From contig NZ_CP011388.1 of NCBI RefSeq assembly GCF_001644605.1, forward strand, positions 2,403,001 through 2,467,000: 64,000 bases of DNA, read 5' to 3'. Under the pieces are notes generated by a model. It saw only the letters and a program-made list of their open reading frames with translations. It ran no database searches and was not told the origin of the DNA. Positions 15,759 to 24,293 of the stretch are shown here, in pieces; the stretch's first letter is position 1, and each line of letters opens with the position of its first letter. Source of the DNA: Paenibacillus swuensis. Its GTDB lineage: Bacteria > Bacillota > Bacilli > Paenibacillales > DY6. The translations under genes were made by a program, and so were the position numbers.

Positions 15759-17117
15759 ATGAAATCATCTGCAAACAAACCTACTCTTGAACTGAATAAT
15801 ACCAGTAAGGAAACATTCTCCTCCGCCGGGTTTATTCTGTCCGCGATCGGCAGCTCGGTCGGCTTGGGCAACATGTGGAAATTCCCATATATTACGGGGC
15901 TTTACGGCGGCGCGGCGTTCTTCCTGCTGTTCACCATTTGCTTGGTTGTGATCGGGCTTCCTATTTTGCTGGCGGAATTGACCATTGGTCGGGGAAGCCG
16001 GGGCAACGCTTCGTCCGCATTCACCATTTTGTCGGGACATAAATATTGGAGCTACTTCGGAGGGCTCGGCGTACTGGCCGCATTCGTCATTATGGCGTTC
16101 TATACTGTTGTGGCGGGTTGGACAATGCATTATGCGGTTCAATCGTTTACCGGTAAGCTGTTTTCCGGGGGCGATTTCGGCGCGCAGTTCGAGAATTTTA
16201 ACGCAACACTTCAGCCTGTAGGCTGGCAAATCGTTGTCATGATTATTTCGGTATTCGTCGTGGCCAAAGGGATCTCCGGCGGTATCGAGAAATTTAACAA
16301 AGTCTTGATCCCGGGTCTGATTATCATCCTGTTAGTGTTGATGGTACGCGCTTTGTCCTTACCGGGTGCCGGAGCGGGCGTAGAGTTCTTCCTGAAGCCG
16401 GACTTCTCCAAATTAACGGTGGAATCCGCGCTGGTGGCGCTGGGACATGCGTTCTTCTCGCTTTCTTTGGGGATGGGAACCATGTTAACTTACGGGGCTT
16501 ATGTGGAAAAAAGACAATCGCTCGGCACAGCCACCCTGGCTGTCGGCTTCGGCGATTTGCTGTACGCGCTGGTAGCGGGTCTGATTATCTTTCCTACCTC
16601 ATTCGCGTTCGGCATCCCTTCATCCGCAGGTCCCGGGCTTGTGTTCGTTGCCTTGCCGGCGGCTTTTGACGCGATGTGGATGGGTGAGTTTTTCGGCGGC
16701 TTGTTCTTCATTCTGCTCGCGATTGCGGCGCTGACTTCCGCGATTTCGATTCTGGAAGTGCCGGTGGCCTTCGTTATGGACAAGTTCAGAACAACCCGCG
16801 CCAAGGCGGCATCCTCGGTCGGAGCTTTATGTCTTGTGTTCGGCATTCCCGCCGCGCTGTCCTTGTACGGACCGCTTAGCGGTTTTTTGCCGGGGGGCAA
16901 GAGCATCTTCGACTGGATGGATTTCCTGGGATCCTACGTACTGTTGCCGCTGGGCGGTCTGGTGGTGACTCTGTTTACGGGATATGTCTGGAAGCATGCG
17001 GGTCAGGAAGCGGGCTTAACCTCAGGTTGGTATAAGCTGTGGATGTTCCTCCTTCGTTATATTGCGCCGTTCCTGGTCATTGCTGTGTTCATTTATTCGA
17101 TCTACTCCAATCTGTAG
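15759..17117 (+). CDS. Neurotransmitter:sodium symporter (NSS) family transporter
   Basis: Sodium-coupled amino acid transporter of the LeuT/MhsT type with about eleven or twelve membrane segments in 452 residues. The first segment shows the signature S-A-I-G-S-S-V-G-L-G-N-M-W-K-F-P-Y with the unwound G-L-G-N substrate/sodium-binding turn. Segment 6 holds F-F-S-L-S-L-G-M-G-T-M and segment 8 T-S-A-I-S-I-L-E, both part of the binding site. Bacterial relatives transport hydrophobic or aromatic amino acids. The ATG at 15759 is preferred although GAGGAG lies 14 bp upstream, because an upstream in-frame ATG (15723) adds residues without family support. A terminator follows directly. Confidence 0.9.
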   Translation: MKSSANKPTLELNNTSKETFSSAGFILSAIGSSVGLGNMWKFPYITGLYGGAAFFLLFTICLVVIGLPILLAELTIGRGSRGNASSAFTILSGHKYWSYFGGLGVLAAFVIMAFYTVVAGWTMHYAVQSFTGKLFSGGDFGAQFENFNATLQPVGWQIVVMIISVFVVAKGISGGIEKFNKVLIPGLIIILLVLMVRALSLPGAGAGVEFFLKPDFSKLTVESALVALGHAFFSLSLGMGTMLTYGAYVEKRQSLGTATLAVGFGDLLYALVAGLIIFPTSFAFGIPSSAGPGLVFVALPAAFDAMWMGEFFGGLFFILLAIAALTSAISILEVPVAFVMDKFRTTRAKAASSVGALCLVFGIPAALSLYGPLSGFLPGGKSIFDWMDFLGSYVLLPLGGLVVTLFTGYVWKHAGQEAGLTSGWYKLWMFLLRYIAPFLVIAVFIYSIYSNL

Positions 17118-17130
17118 GCATGAGCCTGCG

Positions 17131-17174
17131 AAAATCCTTCCTCACCCGAATATGGTGTGTTGAGGGATTTTTTT
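17131..17174 (+). terminator. Terminator after the NSS transporter gene
   Basis: Interrupted stem AAATC..CCTCA / TGAGG..GATTT with a 16-nt loop and a run of seven T, 14 bp after the stop codon. Confidence 0.7.
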
Positions 17175-17213
17175 GTTAAAATAAGGACAAGAAATCCAAG
17201 GGGTGTGACTTAC

Positions 17214-19187
17214 GTGGCAGTACAACGCGAAACGAACGAAGCGATTCATTACGGGGACCCGGGTCTGACAGGCGGCATGTCCGTGCTGTCCTGGGAATTC
17301 GATGAAGCATATGGATACGAAGGAAACGATTTAGGAGCGGTATATAATCTTGACCGAACGGTATTCGGACTGTGGGCGCCGACGGCTTCGGAAGCCAAGG
17401 TTGTTCTGTTTGCGGACTGGCAAGGCGAAGCGCAGGAAGAACAGGCCATGCTGCGGGGATTGAAGGGTGAATGGAAGACGGAAATTCCGGGGGATTGGCA
17501 CGGGGTTTATTATAGCTATAGGGTCAAAATAGGCGACAAATGGAACGAAGCGGTAGATCCGTATGCGCGTGCTGTCGGTATGAACGGCAATCGCGGCGTT
17601 GTCGTCGACCTCGCGTTGACGAATCCCGAAGGGTGGGGGCGCGCGGTTAAGCCTGCGTTGGCTGAAGCAGTGGACGCTGTCATCTATGAAGTGCACGTCA
17701 GAGATTTGACGATCCATCCGGAGAGCGGAGTCGCCCATAAAGGAAAGTATTTGGGCGCCGCGCAGACCGGAACGAAAGGGCCGAACGGCGTGCCTACGGG
17801 TCTCGATCACATTCGGGATCTGGGTGTAACGCATGTTCAGTTTCTGCCCATCTATGATTACAGCTATGATTCGGTGGATGAATCGCGTCTGCACGAATCC
17901 CAGTATAACTGGGGGTATGATCCGCAGAACTACAATGCGCCTGAGGGTTCTTACGCTACAGATGCCGTCGATCCTTTATGCCGGATTCGCGAGCTGAAGA
18001 CGATGATTCAGGCTTGCCACGATAACGGACTGCGCGTGATTATGGATGTCGTGTACAACCATGTGTTCGATGCCTATCGAATGAATTTCACGAAGCTGGT
18101 TCCGGGTTATTACTTCCGCTACACCGATGATAACCGGCTGTCCGACGGCTCGGGCTGCGGCAATGATACGGCGTCGGAGAGGCGCATGGTGCGCAAGTTC
18201 ATCGTGGATTCCGTGCTGTATTGGGCACGGGAGTACCGGATCGACGGATTCCGCTTCGACTTGATGGGGCTCCATGACGTCGATACGATGAACGCGATCC
18301 GCGCGGGGCTCGACGCGCTGGACCCGACCATCCTGATGCTGGGCGAAGGATGGCACATGGGTACGCCGCTGCCTGAAGAGATGAAGGCGAATCAGGGGAA
18401 CGCCGGGCGGATGCCGCGCATCGCCCAGTTCAATGATTCGTTCCGCGATACGCTGAAGGGCAGCGTGTTTCACGGGCCGGACCCGGGCTTCGCCAGCGGC
18501 AAGCCGCATGCCGAGCACGATCTCAAGCGAGGCATCGTCGGCGGCGTGGCCCATTGGGCCGGCCTGCACTCCTTCGCGCACGAACCGAACCAGTCGGTGT
18601 CGTACGCGGAATGCCATGACAACTTGACCCTGTGGGATAAGTTGTTGCAGGCGATGCCCGGTGAGCTTGAGGAGACGTTACGGCGGTCCCACCGCCTGGT
18701 ATCGTCGATCCTGCTCACCTCGCAGGGCATCCCATTCCTGCACGCGGGGCAGGAATTCATGCGCACGAAGGGCGGCGACCACAACAGTTACCGGTCTCCG
18801 ACCGAGGTGAACTGGATGGACTGGCGCCGCCGTGCGGAGCGCAGCGCGGATGTGGAGCATGTGAAGCAGCTCATCGCGCTGCGCAAAGCGCATCCGGCCT
18901 TCCGCATGCCGAAGGCCGATCAGATCCGCGAGCATCTCATCTTCGAGGAGTGCTCCGCGGGCGGCGTGGCGTACACGTTGCGTGAACATGCGAACGGCGA
19001 TGCGGCTAAGCATCTGTTCGTGGTGCATAACGGTACGCGCGGAGACCTCACGGCCCATGTGCCGGCGCTGGGAGCTTGGCGGCCGTTGTTCGGCGCGGAG
19101 GACATCGTCTCCTTCGGCGTCGGGAGCTCGCCGTCGGAATTGACGGTGCGCGGATTCAGCTGCGTCATCCTGGAGTGCCGGGATTAG
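17214..19187 (+). CDS. pulA: Type I pullulanase, cytoplasmic
   Basis: Debranching enzyme of GH13 that hydrolyses alpha-1,6 links in pullulan, glycogen or branched maltodextrins. Without a signal peptide it should work inside the cell on imported or stored glucan. An N-terminal CBM48-like beta domain (about 38-105, F-G-L-W-A-P-T-A-S-E-A) precedes the catalytic barrel. The type I pullulanase signature Y-N-W-G-Y-D-P is present (about 232-238). GH13 regions follow: D-V-V-Y-N-H (region I), D-G-F-R-F-D-L-M-G with the nucleophile Asp (II), L-G-E-G-W with the acid Glu (III) and Y-A-E-C-H-D-N (IV). GTG at 17214 is chosen because AAGGGGTG lies 8 bp upstream. 657 residues is normal for the family. Confidence 0.95.
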   Translation: MAVQRETNEAIHYGDPGLTGGMSVLSWEFDEAYGYEGNDLGAVYNLDRTVFGLWAPTASEAKVVLFADWQGEAQEEQAMLRGLKGEWKTEIPGDWHGVYYSYRVKIGDKWNEAVDPYARAVGMNGNRGVVVDLALTNPEGWGRAVKPALAEAVDAVIYEVHVRDLTIHPESGVAHKGKYLGAAQTGTKGPNGVPTGLDHIRDLGVTHVQFLPIYDYSYDSVDESRLHESQYNWGYDPQNYNAPEGSYATDAVDPLCRIRELKTMIQACHDNGLRVIMDVVYNHVFDAYRMNFTKLVPGYYFRYTDDNRLSDGSGCGNDTASERRMVRKFIVDSVLYWAREYRIDGFRFDLMGLHDVDTMNAIRAGLDALDPTILMLGEGWHMGTPLPEEMKANQGNAGRMPRIAQFNDSFRDTLKGSVFHGPDPGFASGKPHAEHDLKRGIVGGVAHWAGLHSFAHEPNQSVSYAECHDNLTLWDKLLQAMPGELEETLRRSHRLVSSILLTSQGIPFLHAGQEFMRTKGGDHNSYRSPTEVNWMDWRRRAERSADVEHVKQLIALRKAHPAFRMPKADQIREHLIFEECSAGGVAYTLREHANGDAAKHLFVVHNGTRGDLTAHVPALGAWRPLFGAEDIVSFGVGSSPSELTVRGFSCVILECRD

Positions 19188-19244
19188 CCGTGTAATCCAC
19201 CGTGTGATTCAACATAGTCAAGAGAATAAGGAGCATGAACCGAT

Positions 19245-20459
19245 ATGGAAGAACTGAAACCATTGGCATCATTGCTGTCACGTGTATTTCGCGGCGGCGG
19301 TGACGAAGCCTTGGTACAAGCTGTATTAAGTCAAGTGCGGCGCAGCGAGCCGGACGGGATCACGAAAATAACAATCAAGCCTGTTGAGCTGAAAGGGTCA
19401 CTGCATTATCAGTTTCACGCGCAGCAAGGGCCCAAAGTGCTCCATGAAAACCTGACGCCAACGGAGGCGGAAGCCAGATGTAACGAGCTGTTCCAGACGC
19501 AATTCAGACAAGCGCTCATTCGTACAACCGAGGCGGAATACCAAGTGTTGATCAGCAAAAAATTCAAAGTCAACATCAACACCAAATCCACCGCCTCGGC
19601 CAAGCCGGTCCTGACGCATAACCGCAAGAAGAATTATGTGCTGGAGGAAGGTACGCCTGTGCCGTTCCTTGTGGAACTGGGAATTATGAATGAGACGGGC
19701 AAAGTTCTTGCCGCGAAGTATGATAAGTTTCGTCAGATCAACCGCTTCCTGGAAATGATCCGCGATGTTGTGCCTAGCTTGCCTCAAGAGAAAGGTCGTA
19801 CCTTGAACATTGTGGATTTCGGATGCGGCAAATCGTATTTGACGTTCGCGCTCTATTATTATTTGAAGGAAATCGAAGGACTGAACATTAACGTCATCGG
19901 CCTGGATCTGAAGGAAGATGTCATTACACATTGTTCGACGCTTGCGGAGCGTTTCGGGTATGAAGATTTACATTTTCTCGTCGGGGATATTTCTCAATAT
20001 AACGGTCTGACCGAAGCGGACATGGTCGTCACGCTGCATGCCTGCGATACCGCTACCGACGCGGCCTTGGAGAAAGCGGTTCGCTGGAACGCTTCCGTCA
20101 TTCTCTCGGTGCCTTGTTGTCAGCATGAATTGTTCGCGCAGGTTAGAAGCGAGGTGCTTTCTCCGATGTTGAACCACGGAATCATTAAAGAGCGTTTCGC
20201 CGCCCTGGCGACAGATTCCATTCGGGCGCAGCTGCTGGAACTGGTCGGGTACCGTACGCAAATTCTGGAGTTCATCGATATGGAGCACACACCGAAGAAC
20301 CTGCTGATCCGCGCGGTCCGCGGAGAACGGACGAATACGGACAAGCTGGCTCAGAGTTATCGGGAGTTCGTTTCTTTCTTGCATGCGAAGCCTTATCTGG
20401 AGCGGGCTTTGGCGGACATATTGGAGCCGCTGTGGGCACAGCATCCCTCTAATTCATAA
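19245..20459 (+). CDS. Class I SAM-dependent methyltransferase, possibly RNA-directed
   Basis: 404-residue protein with a long N-terminal region (1-180) and a C-terminal Rossmann methyltransferase domain. Motif I reads I-V-D-F-G-C-G-K-S-Y-L-T (189-200), followed by V-I-G-L-D-L-K (acidic loop) and V-V-T-L-H-A-C-D-T-A. A V-P-C-C-Q-H-E-L stretch resembles that of the Methyltransf_32/GSTCD-type proteins. Such proteins are annotated as putative rRNA methyltransferases in Firmicutes, but the substrate is unproven. It starts 57 bp after pulA behind AAGGAGCATGAACC and ends at a bidirectional terminator. No membrane or signal sequence is present. Confidence 0.8.
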   Translation: MEELKPLASLLSRVFRGGGDEALVQAVLSQVRRSEPDGITKITIKPVELKGSLHYQFHAQQGPKVLHENLTPTEAEARCNELFQTQFRQALIRTTEAEYQVLISKKFKVNINTKSTASAKPVLTHNRKKNYVLEEGTPVPFLVELGIMNETGKVLAAKYDKFRQINRFLEMIRDVVPSLPQEKGRTLNIVDFGCGKSYLTFALYYYLKEIEGLNINVIGLDLKEDVITHCSTLAERFGYEDLHFLVGDISQYNGLTEADMVVTLHACDTATDAALEKAVRWNASVILSVPCCQHELFAQVRSEVLSPMLNHGIIKERFAALATDSIRAQLLELVGYRTQILEFIDMEHTPKNLLIRAVRGERTNTDKLAQSYREFVSFLHAKPYLERALADILEPLWAQHPSNS

Positions 20460-20490
20460 CTACATGCGGACCTTTCCGCGCCCAAAAAGA

Positions 20491-20523
20491 AAAACGGAAG
20501 GCTACGAGCCCTCCGTTTTCTTT
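20491..20523. terminator. Bidirectional terminator between convergent genes
   Basis: Near-perfect stem AAAACGGAaGGCT / AGCCcTCCGTTTT with a 3-nt loop, flanked by A runs on the left and T runs on the right. It serves the methyltransferase gene (+) and the stalk-domain gene (-). Confidence 0.9.
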
Positions 20524-20527
20524 GATT

Positions 20528-20986
20528 TTAGGTTCCCTCGTATTGAGCGACCGATTGCTTGGCTAGCGCATCCACCGGCATTTTCAGGTAATAGTCGGCG
20601 AATTGCTTCGTTACATACAATTTATTCATATGAGCGATCGGCGCCATGTGAATCTTGAACTCCTTGTTATTGGCCTCGACCATTTTCCAGTTCGCTTTTA
20701 CGCGGATAAAATATTTCAGACGTTCCGACATCAGATCGTTGTTCTCCGAGCCTTGCGACACCACTTGGAATGTTGCCTTGCCGTCCGTACCCACAACCAC
20801 CGTATAGCCTAGCTTCATGGCTATTTCTCTCAGAGGAACCCATGTTGCACCGTGCATTTGCAGCGTTTTCACACCTTCATACAGCGGATCTTTCTGTGTT
20901 GTCGCCGTTCCCGCCGAAGCGGCTCCAGGCAATGCAATCGCTGCGCATACCAATGTGGTGGCCAGAGCTTTTTTCCAAACTTTCAT
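20528..20986 (-). CDS. Secreted stalk-domain (copper amine oxidase N-terminal-like) protein
   Basis: 152-residue exported protein. A signal peptide occupies residues 1 to about 25 (basic start, hydrophobic core, A-A-S-A cleavage site). The following segment L-Q-M-H-G-A-T-W-V-P-L-R-E-I-A-M-K-L-G-Y is the hallmark of the copper amine oxidase N-terminal/stalk domain, common in Paenibacillus secreted proteins. It is a structural domain and does not imply oxidase activity. The ATG at 20984-20986 is chosen because GAGGAGGAATTT lies just upstream and the signal peptide begins there; longer in-frame starts have no ribosome binding site. The domain is a single truncated copy. Role unknown, probably cell-surface. 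Confidence 0.8.
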   Translation of the reverse strand: MKVWKKALATTLVCAAIALPGAASAGTATTQKDPLYEGVKTLQMHGATWVPLREIAMKLGYTVVVGTDGKATFQVVSQGSENNDLMSERLKYFIRVKANWKMVEANNKEFKIHMAPIAHMNKLYVTKQFADYYLKMPVDALAKQSVAQYEGT

Positions 20987-21155
20987 CGTAAAATTCCTCC
21001 TCGAGTATAGGTAATTTGTAGTATAATTTTCCTGCTTGATTTCATATAACCACAGAATATGGTTTTGAATAACAGGAATTAGCAAGAAAGCCAAATAGGA
21101 CCTGAAAAATTTGTCGAACCCATATATTTCTTGGCATTTTTATTAGTATATTTGT

Positions 21156-21183
21156 TTGAATATGCACGTTAATTTGCTATAAT
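21156..21183 (+). promoter_or_regulatory. Promoter of the amino-acid ABC transporter genes
   Basis: TTGAAT (21156-21161), 16-bp spacer, perfect TATAAT (21178-21183). It leaves a leader of about 140 nt before the permease start. The rest of the 20987-21331 gap shows no gene. Confidence 0.6.
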
Positions 21184-21331
21184 GATCGAGTGTTTCCGAG
21201 TGTATCAGCATAGAATACGTTTGCAGGATTTATACATTTATGTAGAGAGAACAACTGATTTAACCACATTTGGAATCGAAGCCTCCGATTAATTGACCGG
21301 TGGTATATCGCGAAGGGGTGAGTATTGGCCT

Positions 21332-22003
21332 ATGTTCACAGCGCTTGATCTTGATTTTTCAAAAATTGAATCGTACATCCCTTTTATGTTAAAAGGAACG
21401 TTATTTACGTTGCAATTCACGTTTTTCTCTTTATTAGTTGGTCTTATATTGGGTTTGATTCTGACTTTATTTAAAATTTCGACTATTAAACCTTTAAAGT
21501 GGTTTGCCGTTGCGTACACTTCGGTGTTCCGCGGCACGCCGCTCTTGCTGCAATTGACACTCGTTTATTTTGCCACTCCGCAGTTAATAGGTATTGAAAT
21601 TTCAGCCCTTGCCGCGGGGGTTATCACATTCGGGATGAACTCGGCCGCTTATGTATCTGAGACGATGCGCGGTGGGATTCTCGCCGTGGATAAAGGACAA
21701 GATGAGGCAGCGATGTCATTGGGTGTTCCTTACGCGACACGAATGCGTCATATTATATTGCCGCAGGCATTCCGTAACATTTTGCCGTCATTAGTGAACG
21801 AAGTTATTGCGCTCTTAAAGGATTCCACGCTCGTTTCGGTCATTGGTGTCATGGACTTATTGTGGAGAGCCAAGACGGTCGGTAACAAAATCTTCGTTTA
21901 CTTCGAACCGCTGTTATTCGCTGGCCTTGTATACTATTTACTGGTCATGGCTTTGACGATTCTAGCCAACTTACTTGAAAGGAGATTGCGCCGCGGTGAT
22001 TAA
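21332..22003 (+). CDS. Polar amino acid ABC transporter permease
   Basis: Inner-membrane permease (223 aa) of the HisMQ/GlnP family with about five membrane segments. The loop that docks the ATPase is visible as [10 protein letters not shown] (the E-A-A...G motif), followed by [14 protein letters not shown]. The segment [10 protein letters not shown] is also typical. The ATG at 21332 follows AAGGGGTGAG; an upstream in-frame ATG lacks a site. The gene overlaps the ATPase gene by 8 bp. No substrate-binding protein gene is adjacent, which is unusual for this family; the binding protein must be encoded elsewhere. Substrate within polar amino acids or cystine is open. Confidence 0.9.
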   Translation: MFTALDLDFSKIESYIPFMLKGTLFTLQFTFFSLLVGLILGLILTLFKISTIKPLKWFAVAYTSVFRGTPLLLQLTLVYFATPQLIGIEISALAAGVITFGMNSAAYVSETMRGGILAVDKGQDEAAMSLGVPYATRMRHIILPQAFRNILPSLVNEVIALLKDSTLVSVIGVMDLLWRAKTVGNKIFVYFEPLLFAGLVYYLLVMALTILANLLERRLRRGD

Positions 22004-22718
22004 CATTGAGAACTTACACAAATCGTTCGGTAAATTGGAAGTGCTGAAGGACATCTCCACCACCATTGAGAAGGGGCAGGTTGTCGCTGTCATCGGGCCT
22101 TCAGGTTCAGGTAAATCGACTTTTCTGCGTTGCATGAATTTGTTGGAGACACCCACGCAAGGACGCATTCTGATCAATGGACGCGATATCACAGCCGACC
22201 GTAAGGAAATCAACGAGATTCGCCAGAACGTCGGGATGGTCTTTCAACACTTTCACTTGTTTCCGCATATGACGGTGTTGCAGAACATGATTTTTGCGCC
22301 AATGAAAATCAAGAAGTTGTCCAAAGAGGAAGCGGTCAACAAAGCTATGGAGTTGCTGAAACGGGTCGGGCTCGCGGATAAAGCGGATGTATATCCCAAC
22401 CGATTGTCGGGCGGCCAGAAGCAACGGGTGGCGATTGCTCGCGCCTTGGCGATGGAACCGGAAATGCTCCTGTTTGATGAGCCGACATCCGCTCTGGATC
22501 CCGAGATGGTGAAGGAAGTGCTGGAGGTTATGAAGGATTTGGCGTTATCGGGGATTACGATGGTCGTCGTGACGCATGAGATGGGCTTTGCGCGGGAAGT
22601 GGCGGACCGGATTTGTTTCCTGGACGGAGGACGGCTGGTGGAAGACGCCTCGCCGGAGGAGTTCTTCACTGCACCGAAAAGTGAGCGGGCAAGACAATTT
22701 TTAGAAAAAATGCTATAA
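21996..22718 (+). CDS. Amino acid ABC transporter ATP-binding protein (GlnQ type)
   Basis: ATPase subunit of 240 residues. Walker A is G-P-S-G-S-G-K-S-T, the Q-loop lies in [10 protein letters not shown], the signature is [14 protein letters not shown], Walker B is [14 protein letters not shown], and the switch His is in V-T-H-E-M-G-F-A. The H-F-H-L-F-P-H-M-T stretch is typical of polar amino acid importers. GTG at 21996 is the likely start: AAAGGAGATT is 9 bp upstream, inside the permease gene, and the two genes overlap by 8 bp, so translation is coupled. Confidence 0.93.
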   Translation: MINIENLHKSFGKLEVLKDISTTIEKGQVVAVIGPSGSGKSTFLRCMNLLETPTQGRILINGRDITADRKEINEIRQNVGMVFQHFHLFPHMTVLQNMIFAPMKIKKLSKEEAVNKAMELLKRVGLADKADVYPNRLSGGQKQRVAIARALAMEPEMLLFDEPTSALDPEMVKEVLEVMKDLALSGITMVVVTHEMGFAREVADRICFLDGGRLVEDASPEEFFTAPKSERARQFLEKML

Positions 22719-22777
22719 TCCCTGAGTGATAACATCATTGGCTTACACAGCAAGACTTACCTCAGGAGGCTGGCATT

Positions 22778-23809
22778 TTGAATAGATTAATGACGAATGA
22801 ACATACGGACAGTAATGATCGCAAGGAAAGCAACAGAAGCGGGTTGAGGAAGTTCAAGTCGAAGATTTGGCTGATCCCTGCCTTGATGCTGGTGCTGACG
22901 GCTTGCACCGATGGCGGAGAGAACGGGAACGCTGCTAATAAACCGGGGCAAGAGAATTCGGGCAATGCCGCGAATGGCAATACAGGTACAGATAAGGGTA
23001 ACGCAGGTACAGATAAGGGCGAGGATGAGAAGCCAGGTACAGATCAACCGTCAGGGGAGTCCGTGAAGGCCGATCCGCAAGGGTTGAAGGACGTTGTGAC
23101 TGCGGCGACTGCCTCCAAGAGCTTCTCGCTGGCGATGGATATCCAGCAGAGCATGACGCAACAAGCTGAACTGATGCAGATGCAGTCCAACATGAAGTTG
23201 GACACAGTGAAGCAGCCTTTTGCCATGTATCAGAAGGTCGACATGAACGTCGGCGGTGATGATGAAACGAAGTTCGAAGCGTACATGAACGATTCGGAGT
23301 ACTTCGCGCATGATCTGGTAACCGGGGACTGGACCAAGATGCCGAAGGAGTCTGTTGCGGAAATTAAGGGCACGTTCTCCGAGCTGCAGACCGATCCGGG
23401 CAAGGAGCTGGCTAAGCTTGAGCCGTACCTGGCCAAGATGACTGCCACGGAGCAGGACGGGAAGCTGATCTACAACCTGGCGCTGACAGGCGCAGGGCAT
23501 GAGAAGCTGCTGGATGATCTCATCCGCGGCCTGGTGGGCGACCGTCCCGATGCGGATGCGATCATTAAAGCGGCGAAGGTGCAGAAGCTGGACTATGTGA
23601 TTACAGCCGATAAAGCAACCAAGCTGCCGGAACAGATCAAGTTGGTGACGGACGTGGTCATGACGGTGGACGGCGGGATGATCGGCTTGAAGCAGAACAT
23701 TACAGCCGATTATTCCAACTATAACGAAGCGAAGCCTGTCACAGTACCGGACGAAGGCAAGAAGAACGCGATGTTGCCGCCGACGGAGAAGGAACTGGAA
23801 GGTTTGTAG
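22778..23809 (+). CDS. Lipoprotein of the DUF6612/LppX-like type
   Basis: 343-residue exported lipoprotein. A long basic N-terminus (1-29) precedes a hydrophobic segment and the lipobox V-L-T-A-C with Cys43. Residues 45-90 are a Gly/Asn/Asp/Lys low-complexity linker with short T-D-K-G-N-A-G repeats. The remainder (about 95-343) is a soluble domain with alternating strands resembling the DUF6612 or LolA/LppX-like fold of Firmicute lipoproteins. TTG or GTG starts are not needed: the TTG at 22778 follows TCAGGAGGC with good spacing, and ATG at 22790 is the alternative. Although next to the ABC genes, it does not look like a periplasmic binding protein. Confidence 0.75.
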   Translation: MNRLMTNEHTDSNDRKESNRSGLRKFKSKIWLIPALMLVLTACTDGGENGNAANKPGQENSGNAANGNTGTDKGNAGTDKGEDEKPGTDQPSGESVKADPQGLKDVVTAATASKSFSLAMDIQQSMTQQAELMQMQSNMKLDTVKQPFAMYQKVDMNVGGDDETKFEAYMNDSEYFAHDLVTGDWTKMPKESVAEIKGTFSELQTDPGKELAKLEPYLAKMTATEQDGKLIYNLALTGAGHEKLLDDLIRGLVGDRPDADAIIKAAKVQKLDYVITADKATKLPEQIKLVTDVVMTVDGGMIGLKQNITADYSNYNEAKPVTVPDEGKKNAMLPPTEKELEGL

Positions 23810-23823
23810 GGTGTTATCAAAGA

Positions 23824-23886
23824 TTAGCGTAAGAAAACTACGTTATTTTCAAAATGTTTATTAATAGCGTAGAAAAGTTACGCTAA
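23824..23886. repeat. Long imperfect inverted repeat, first copy
   Basis: TAGCGTAAgaaaaCTACGTTATT is answered by AATAGCGTAGaaaagTTACGCTA after about 16 nt, giving a 23-nt-arm hairpin with a central A/A bubble. A related hairpin lies at 23950-23996. Confidence 0.65.
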
Positions 23887-23949
23887 TTCCAAGATTTCAT
23901 GTAAATATGGCTCAAACAGCCTGATTACAGCCCGAATAACGAATAATTT

Positions 23950-23996
23950 CTACGTTATTTTAACAATAAAATATAATAGCGTAGTTTTTTTACGTT
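23950..23996. repeat. Long imperfect inverted repeat, second copy
   Basis: CTACGTTATT and AATAGCGTAG separated by about 15 A/T-rich bases, the same arms as the hairpin 130 bp upstream, followed by seven T and TACGTTAAG. Confidence 0.6.
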
Positions 23997-24028
23997 AAGT
24001 ATGCCCGTTCAGCACAGAATCTCTAAGT

Positions 24029-24184
24029 AGGATGCCTACGATGCGAGTTTGTTACACAAACTTTAAGGGGATGCATCCGATGTCAGTTTACTCTGTAAAC
24101 TCTAAGTGATTGCTTCCGATGCGAGTTTACTTCGTAAACTTTTAAGTGAATGCTTCCGATGCAAGTTTGTTACACAAACTTTTG
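24029..24184. repeat. Four tandem 39-40 bp repeats, each with a small hairpin
   Basis: Each unit has ATGCTTCCGATGCGAGTTT-like sequence followed by a mini-hairpin. The hairpins lie at 24046-24062 (AGTTTGTTACACAAACT), 24085-24101 (AGTTTACTCTGTAAACT), 24124-24140 and 24164-24180. Stem arms co-vary between units (TTTGT/ACAAA versus TTTAC/GTAAA), so base pairing is preserved while sequence changes. The region is non-coding on both strands. Confidence 0.8.
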
Positions 24185-24213
24185 AGCCTTGTCATTATGA
24201 CTAGGCTTTTTGT
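24185..24213 (+). terminator. Terminator after the lipoprotein gene
   Basis: AGCCTtGTCAT / ATGACtAGGCT hairpin with a 1-nt loop, then TTTTTGTTT. It closes the repeat-rich 23810-24293 gap. Confidence 0.75.
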
Positions 24214-24293
24214 TTGAGAAGCGATATAATATGTAGTGGTCTAAAAAAGGATATAATGAAAGTAACGATAAATTTCGAGGAGTTGTCCTATAC

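Noticed and set aside
21184-21331. T-box-like leader before the amino-acid permease (CGGTGGTATATCGCG resembles the T-box core)
   Set aside because: No Stem I features, no specifier loop and no terminator were found, and the core has inserted bases.
22778-23809. Lipoprotein as the missing ABC solute-binding protein
   Set aside because: It lacks the SBP signature and has a low-complexity linker and a DUF6612/LppX-like body.
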